The notes below the pieces were generated by a model. It was not told where the DNA came from. It was given only the letters and a program-made list of their open reading frames with translations, and made no database searches. From Casuarina equisetifolia (lineage: Eukaryota > Streptophyta > Magnoliopsida > Fagales > Casuarinaceae): DNA of 64,000 bases. Position 1 is the first letter of the stretch. Every line of letters begins with the position of its first letter. Position numbers and translations under genes: made by a program. Shown piece by piece: positions 57,881-64,000 of this stretch. The stretch is taken from assembly GCA_028551475.1 (NCBI GenBank), contig CM052362.1:2550166-2614165 (forward strand), in the 5' to 3' direction.

Positions 57881-59029
57881 CACATATTGTCCTCTCTCAT
57901 GGATTAGCGTCGCCATGAAAAAATGATATAAAAGATGCTAAATTTGGGAGAGAGAAGTAATAGACTTATTGAATTATAACGACATAATTAGTTTGAAGGA
58001 GGTTTGACACTATTTGGTTTAGACAATCCCATCCATACTCTATTTGGTTAGTCTTTTTTTCTTTTTGTTGTAAAATACTAATTTGGCTCTCTAAGCTAAT
58101 TTTGTTTTGTTAATTCAGGTATCATAAAGTTAGATTAAGTTGATATCAAATTCTTAAACATATGTATATTTTTTTGACAAAGTAATTCATAGTAAATTAT
58201 ATAGCAACTAATCAACAATTAGTAGAGAAGCAACTCCTAATGTATACTTGAGTTCATAAAGATAACTTGTAGATGCTATAATGTTGAAACAAATTGACAA
58301 CTAGATGTCCCTACAACAAACATTGATGGATGCCTTAGTTATTGCAAAGATGCAGGAGAAAGAAGGGTGAATATTGCTCCAAGATTTCTCACACCTCTAT
58401 TATAAACTTCAATATCCCATTCATGTACTTTTGATTTAGACAATTGTTCACTATTTCATCTTATACATTTTATAGAAATTGAACCACTAACCTTCTTTAT
58501 CTTTTAATGGCTTTTACTTTTTTTACTTATCTACTTTTTTCTCTCATATTTATTGATTATTCAATTGTCGATAATGATGGTTAGTGCTATAATTATGCTA
58601 CAACTTGTCAACTATTTAGTTAAGGTGGAATTCTACATGTATTATTGGGTTATGAAAGATAACTTCATTTTCTTAAAAAAAAATTGCAATATGATGTATA
58701 TATTCTTTATTAATTCAATTGAATTTTTTGGAAGAGCTTGAATGAATTTTGGATGTGCTCTTCATTTGTTGAAAAGTTTCTTTCTTTTTCTTCAGCTTTT
58801 ATTATTTGTATATTCTGTGTTTATCTTTCTTGTTTACCTTAAAATGGATAAGGTAATCATCTTTCTTATTTATATATCTTTCTCATCACCTAATTACCAT
58901 TATAGGACTTTATAAGGTGCTAGCTGGCAATCACAGCAAGTAACATTTTTTTAAGCTGCTAGCTTTTTGCTGTAAAAACTCTACTTATAGATATACGTTA
59001 AATATTAAGTTGAACTTAACAAGCAAAAA

Positions 59030-59430
59030 CAATTGAACATGTAATGTCATATAGTTTCTTGAGAAAAGGAAAATTCAGAAAGTTGAAGGTGTCATGTGAG
59101 GTGCATATATAAAGTCTACAAAGTCTATATAAATGTTAGCCCTAGGTAGGGAAGGAGATTAGAAGCTGCATAGTAATTCTTGTGAAGAAAGTAAAAAATT
59201 GGACGGAGTGAATGGATGCGATGCAGCTGCAACAATGGAAGAGAGAGAGGTGAAGTTGATTCTTAAACAACTATGTTGGTTTGTTTGAGGAGCGTGGCTT
59301 GGAGCTGGCAAAAATGGTAAAATTTATGATGCTAATTTCCTAGCAAATATACAAATTTGGACAATGACCTACACCCAATAGAATCTGTGAAGGATTGTAA
59401 GAAAAGTAGAAGATATAAAAACAATCGTAT
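59030..59430. repeat. Dispersed triplicated sequence, copy 3
   Basis: Contains TTCTTGAGAAAAGGAAAATTC, AAAGTCTACAAAGTCTAT, AATGTTAGCCCTAGGTAGG, AATGGATGCGATGCAGC, GGCAAAAATGGTAAAATTTA and CCAATAGAATCTGTG. Spacing to copy 2 is about 1.55 kb, and the flanks also share GATGGATGCCTTA-like sequence, so the duplicated block is larger than the core. Confidence 0.7.
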
Positions 59431-60650
59431 GGAAAAAGCTAAAATTGGTGGAAGAATAATGGTACTTTTTTGTAAGCTTTGTTAACGGACCCAAAAAAAA
59501 AGATAAGTACTCTTATTAAGATTGTGACTTGATTTGGTTTAAAAGTTAAAAAAAAATTGACTCTCATATTTCTATTGTTATGCTAGCTTTTGGTTATCTA
59601 ACACAAAAGGCACTAAGTAAAATGACAAGCTAATGAATTGCTTAACCTAGTTTCTTCATAATTGAGTTACTGAATTAACTTATGCTGAGGATGATTGTTG
59701 TGTTTGATCTTTAAAGGAACATCAATTGCTTTATCCTTCAACCAAATAAATCAAATGTCTTCTATAGTCTTTGAACTCAATGGTTTTTGAATTAATGGTT
59801 GATTGATCCCGATCCCGATCCCGTTTTGCATACTTCATGTGAATAATACAATCACATACTCAATAATAATAAGTTCTACACTCAATGTTCATTTTCTTAA
59901 GACAATATACGTATTGCCTTCTCCATATTCTTAACCTTATGAAGATAGTTTGATAAGATAAGTGGTTGTGAGGACACACTCCTCCCAGAATTTAGTGGAC
60001 ATGCTACTTAGAAGTTTTAATGCCCATGTAACATTTAGAATGTAATGGTATTTCTACTAAAAAATACTATTCTATGGAGGAGAATGTATGCAAAAACTTT
60101 TATGCATAATTTCTTGAATGAAAAAAGTTGTTTTGTGTTATAGTTGAAGAAATTGAGTTTATTTTTAAAATTATTTTCTAGACCAAATTTAAATAATGTA
60201 AAACATTCTTTGTACTATCCTTAAATATTCTATTAATAGTCAATGTGAGCCGAGAATTTTGTTATGAAAGTAAGACATCCGCTTTTGCACGTAAGTAGCT
60301 GTCGTCTCCTAACCTTAGGCTTTGATAATATTTTAAGAAAAATTGATTTCTTCATTAAAAATAATTTGTAAAGAGGTAACGCATATATTTCATTTTAAAG
60401 ACATTTTAAAATCATGTTCAACCAATATAAGACATTTTCTCATCACTCTTAACTATCATCTTTATAACTGGAGGCTAATCTCAAAATTTGGAAACGTAAG
60501 CTTGTTGGAAACTCTTTTAAGGGGATTTTTTTTCCTCAAAATTTGGAAAGAGGGGACCGTCACTGGGTAAGCATGAATGGGGTGGCAATAATACCATGAA
60601 ACTATTTAGCAACTCCGTAGTCCAAGACTGCAGCCGCTAATCACGCCAGA
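59431..60650. other. AT-rich spacer
   Basis: No gene recognised. A short CCCGATCCCGATCCCG triplet repeat lies near 59808. Confidence 0.45.
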
Positions 60651-60654
60651 AACT

Positions 60655-60924
60655 TCAGACAAAACCAACACCCACCATTGAATTCATCGTCGTCGGTAAG
60701 GTACCCCCCTCCAATGTCACGTCCTGATCGCAAAGTTGTACTGCACCAAGGGCTCTCCCATTAATGAAGCCTTGATTGCCGCATTCATGACATGGAAGAC
60801 CTGCCCATTCACAGAAATTCTCTGGTAACATGTATTTGGGCTTCAAGTCTTTCACCATGATTTCCAGCGTAACTTCCGACGTCCAAATCACCGTCGAGAT
60901 CAATCTATTGTGGACAAAGGGCAT
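60655..60924 (-). pseudogene. Small Cys-containing gene fragment, unidentified
   Basis: An 89-codon minus-strand frame of balanced base composition with PENFCEWAGLPCHECGNQG near the middle. The spacing W-x(4)-C-x2-C-x2-G loosely resembles the WAK_assoc or galacturonan-binding ectodomains of Lr10/WAK-type receptor kinases, but the match is weak and no signal peptide, membrane segment or kinase is next to it. Probably an exon fragment of a decayed gene. Confidence 0.25.
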
Positions 60925-61144
60925 GGTTGGTCAAGTAATGTCATCCTCGGCATTCCTTTTCCACCTTTCTTTTAGAGCTAATGATCCTTGAACAGGAAAA
61001 AGTTGCCCTTGAAAAGCTGTTCATGAGCTTGCATGAAAACTCATGATAAATTGACTATCATTATGAAATATATTAAAAAAATTGAATTTTTATTTTAAAT
61101 AATTGGTCCATGTAGAAGCCCAGGTTCTCTGTAACCATGTGAGT

Positions 61145-61148
<4 letters not shown>

Positions 61149-61175
<27 letters not shown>

Positions 61176-61176
61176 C
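61149..61176. repeat. (CT)n microsatellite
   Basis: About 13 CT repeats in the region upstream of the NB-LRR gene. Confidence 0.9.
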
Positions 61177-61837
61177 CCCATATAATCGAGGACGACAGAT
61201 GTCAACCGAGAGACAGCAAGCAGGCTGAGGCTTCATTCATAATTTCATGGAAAGGCATCTGCCACCTGTTGCTATATCATTGGTACTGTTAAGTCAGCAT
61301 TCATGATCCCACCTGTAGTACACAACCCTACTTGCGGTACGGAACCCCTGCCCCTGTCTACAAGATGCATTACGGAAAGCTTGGCGTGAAAGAGGGGGAA
61401 GGAAGCAAGAAATTGAAGGGAAATGGAGACCGGGTCACTGACTACAGGTACCTATGAGGTCATCACGTAATGTACAGTTTTCTATAAAATATAAAGTAAG
61501 AATTGAATGGTTTGTTACTTAAATTGCATTTCAGTCCTATATAAGGATTAATTGCTAGACAACATGATTTGTAAAAATTTATTAATTTGTTATTGTTTAT
61601 GATCATTAATTGATAAGTGTTCCGTTGTTCCATTGAATATGACTGCATGTGTCTAAAGCTCCCATTAACAAAAATAATTAAAAGAGCTTGATCGGTTTCC
61701 ATTGTCAAATACATAAAAATAAGGCGAAAGTCAGAAAAACGGAAAAAAAAAAAAGGAAGAATTACGACCAGCATCACACACGACGTTTTCACCGGCCAGT
61801 TGACAGAAGGAAGCTTGGTTAGTCTGGTTTTGGGTCC

Positions 61838-61846
61838 TATAAAATT
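61838..61846 (+). promoter_or_regulatory. TATA box of the NB-LRR gene
   Basis: CTATAAAAT lies about 115 bp before the ATG at 61954. Transcription would start near 61870, just before the in-frame ATG at 61876. That favours the ATG at 61954, which opens the family N-terminus. Confidence 0.55.
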
Positions 61847-61953
61847 ATGGGAAACGCCTCTTTGCCTTCTGCGCAATGAAAACTCATCTTCATTCCACCC
61901 TTCAATTCCTTCAACAACGCTTTTTCTATCATTCTTCCACTCATCATCAAGAA

Positions 61954-64000
61954 ATGGCGGCGGGAGGAGTTCTCTTCAACATTGCTGCGGAAATAATCAA
62001 GAGTTTGGCCCCGCTGGTTGCCGAAGAGATCGGATTGCTGTGGGGTGTCCAGAATGAGCTTGAAAAGCTGCAGGATACGGTTTCAACAATCAAAGATGTG
62101 CTTCTGGATGCAGAGGAGAAAGAGGCGGGAAGCCATACAGCTAGCGGTTGGCTCGGAAGGCTAAGCGATCTCCTCTATCAAGCGGATGACCTGCTGGATG
62201 CTATTTCCACCGAAGCTCAACGACAAGAATTAATGACGCGGGATAAAAAGGCAAAAAGGGTACGCATATTCTTTTCTACATCGAACCAGATTGTTTATGG
62301 TGTTAAAATGGGTCATAAGATTAAGGAGATGAAAGAGAAATTTGATGCCATTGTGGCCGATACAAACAAATTCAATTTTCTGGTGCGCCCTGAAGAATCA
62401 AGAGTAAGCAATAGGAAGAGGGCTGATACTTATTCTTATCTAGGCGCGGAGATAGTTATTGGTCGGGAGGATGATAAGAAGGAAGTTATAGATCATCTGA
62501 TGAAGTCCAACATTGAAGGGAATATTTCAATTATTTCAATTGTTGGTTTTGGTGGGTTGGGAAAGACCACATTAGCTAAGCTCATATTTGATGATAAAGA
62601 GATTCAAAATAATTTTGAAGTAAAAATATGGATATGTGTCTCTGATAACTTTGAAAATAAAATTATTATCAAAAAGATTTTAGAGTCTGCAAAAGGAGAG
62701 ACACCTCAAACTGATGTAATGGAGACATTAGTACGTGACCTTCGAAAAGAAATTGATGGAAAGAAATACCTACTTGTATTGGATGACGTGTGGAATGAGA
62801 ATGGTGGAGAATGGTTTGAGTTGAAAAATCTGTTGATGGATGGTGGAAAGGATAGTAAAATATTAGTTACAACACGTAAGGAAAATGTGGCAAAGATAAT
62901 GCAATCAAAAATATGTCATTTAAATGGTTTAAGGCAAGAGGATTCATGGGAGTTGTTTAAGAAGGTGGCTTTTGAGGATGGAGTAGGGTCGAAGAGCTTA
63001 GAAGAGATGGGAAAGGTGATTCTTAAGAAGTGTAGAGGTGTTCCTTTAGCCGTAAAGACTATAGGAAAGTTGTTATATTCTAGAAGTCTAGAAAATTGGC
63101 AGGGATTTATAGATGAGGAACTCTCAAAAATGCCTCAAGACGCAACTGATATTTTACCAACTTTAAAGTTAAGTTATGATGATCTTCCTTCGCACTTAAA
63201 ACATTGTTTTGCTTATTGCAGCTTATTTTCAAAAGACTATGAATTTAATAAAGAAAAACTAATTAGTCTTTGAATAGCACAAGGGTATGTAGAATCAAAG
63301 GAAAATCAATGTTTAGAAGAAATTGGTCATGAGTATTTTATGAATTTATTTTCCAGGTCATTTTTTCAAGAAGCTAAGATGAATGATTATGGTGATATAA
63401 TCAAATGCAAAATGCATGATCTCATGCATGATCTTGCTATATTAGTGGCAAAACCATTAATCTCCACATTTCCATTTGAGAATGGCATTGATTTTAAGAA
63501 AATTCATCATATAATAGTTACAAGAGCAAAAACTTTTGATTCTTCTATCTTAAGTTCATTGTGTAGAGCAAGGATGACACGAACATTTATGGTTGATAAA
63601 CCTAAAGGTGATTGGGAAGTGATTTTAAAATGTTTCAAGTTCTTGAGGGTGTTATGCCTAACAAAAGGAATATTTAAGTATGTGCCAAGCTCTATTGGTA
63701 AATTAAAGCATTTAAGATATCTTGATTTTTCTGGTAATAGACAACTTAAGAAGTTGCCTAGTTCCATAACTACGTTAATTAACTTGAGACATCTTAACAT
63801 TAGTGGTTGCACGATGAGGAATTTGCCACACAAATTCGAGAAACTCGTCAATCTTAGGCATTTTGATGCTTGTTATTCAAATTTGAGGTGTCTACCATAT
63901 AAAATGGGTCCATTGACTAATCTTGAAACATTAAATCTCTCAAATTGTTGGTTTCTTAAAGAGTTGCCAAGAGATATTACTAGATTAGTCAATCTCAAGC
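61954..64000 (+). pseudogene. CC-NB-LRR (RGA-type) resistance homologue with one premature stop, 3' end outside window
   Basis: The frame from ATG 61954 (MAAGGVLFN) is open for 439 codons to a TGA at 63271-63273, then open again in the same frame to the window end. Rx-type CC domain: residues about 1-150. NB-ARC: P-loop GFGGLGKTT near 197, kinase-2 LLVLDDVW near 274, RNBS-B KILVTTRK, GLPL-type CRGVPLAV near 360, RNBS-D CFAYCSLFSKDYEF near 416. The stop falls where the family reads LWIAQG, so a TGG Trp codon has become TGA. After it come MHDLMHDL and LRRs (FLRVLCL, HLRYLDFSG, LRHLNISGC). Such proteins are cytoplasmic immune receptors with ATP/ADP switching. As read, only a CC-NB protein would be made. 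A sequencing error or functional truncation cannot be excluded. Confidence 0.9.

Noticed and set aside
60655-60924. Assignment as a WAK/Lr10 receptor kinase gene
   Set aside because: Only a loose Cys pattern; no kinase, membrane segment or signal peptide nearby, so kept as an unidentified fragment.
61876-61953. Upstream in-frame ATG of the NB-LRR gene
   Set aside because: It would lie almost at the predicted transcription start and adds a non-family His/Phe-rich leader; MAAGGVLFN at 61954 matches the family start.

Overview
The window is nuclear DNA from a flowering plant. Evidence: spliced genes with GT-AG introns, small secreted X8/CBM43 proteins, an RGA-type CC-NB-LRR gene, a plant L1-type LINE with DUF4283 in ORF1, Ty1/copia and Ty3 retrotransposons, and AT-rich spacers full of microsatellites. 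A woody eudicot or a magnoliid would fit, but I cannot fix the genus.

1-29 kb is a tandem, transposon-laden cluster. A composite unit occurs three times: a Ty3 (Athila/Tat-like) gag-protease relic, a short relic of a GH17 beta-1,3-glucanase, an apparently intact four-exon X8/CBM43 gene (ATGs at 2420, 13660 and 22317), and in units 1 and 2 a GC-rich gene-like relic. Older, eroded copies of the unit spacer lie at 24.2-27.4 kb. A full-length dead LINE (4786-10416) entered the Ty3 relic of unit 2, and a 5'-truncated LINE copy (468-1012) entered unit 1. In both cases the sister units show the empty site. Another Ty3 relic with a recognisable primer-binding site follows at 26.2-29.1 kb, and a minus-strand copia relic at 30.0-30.9 kb.

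31-42.5 kb is a quiet, gene-bearing stretch. It starts with a threefold tandem repeat and a 490-bp imperfect palindrome (31792-32281). Two conserved minus-strand housekeeping genes follow: SPB1/FTSJ3, a nucleolar rRNA 2'-O-methyltransferase with 11 coding exons and 840 residues, and RER1, a Golgi retrieval receptor with 3 coding exons and 195 residues. Both splice in silico without any frame break.

43.9-50.1 kb holds a young, almost complete Ty1/copia element (44096-49661, minus strand, GCTTC target duplication, near-identical LTRs). It sits inside a short element with 61-bp inverted ends.

50-61 kb is mostly AT-rich spacer with a second truncated LINE, a sequence repeated three times (56.5-59.4 kb) and a small gene fragment.

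61.8 kb to the end is a CC-NB-LRR resistance-gene homologue whose frame is open to the window end except for one in-frame TGA at 63271, where the family has a conserved Trp codon.

Functionally, the X8 proteins (callose/beta-1,3-glucan binding, extracellular) and the GH17 relic (a beta-1,3-glucanase) belong to the same wall-glucan biology; the other intact genes are housekeeping or immunity genes.
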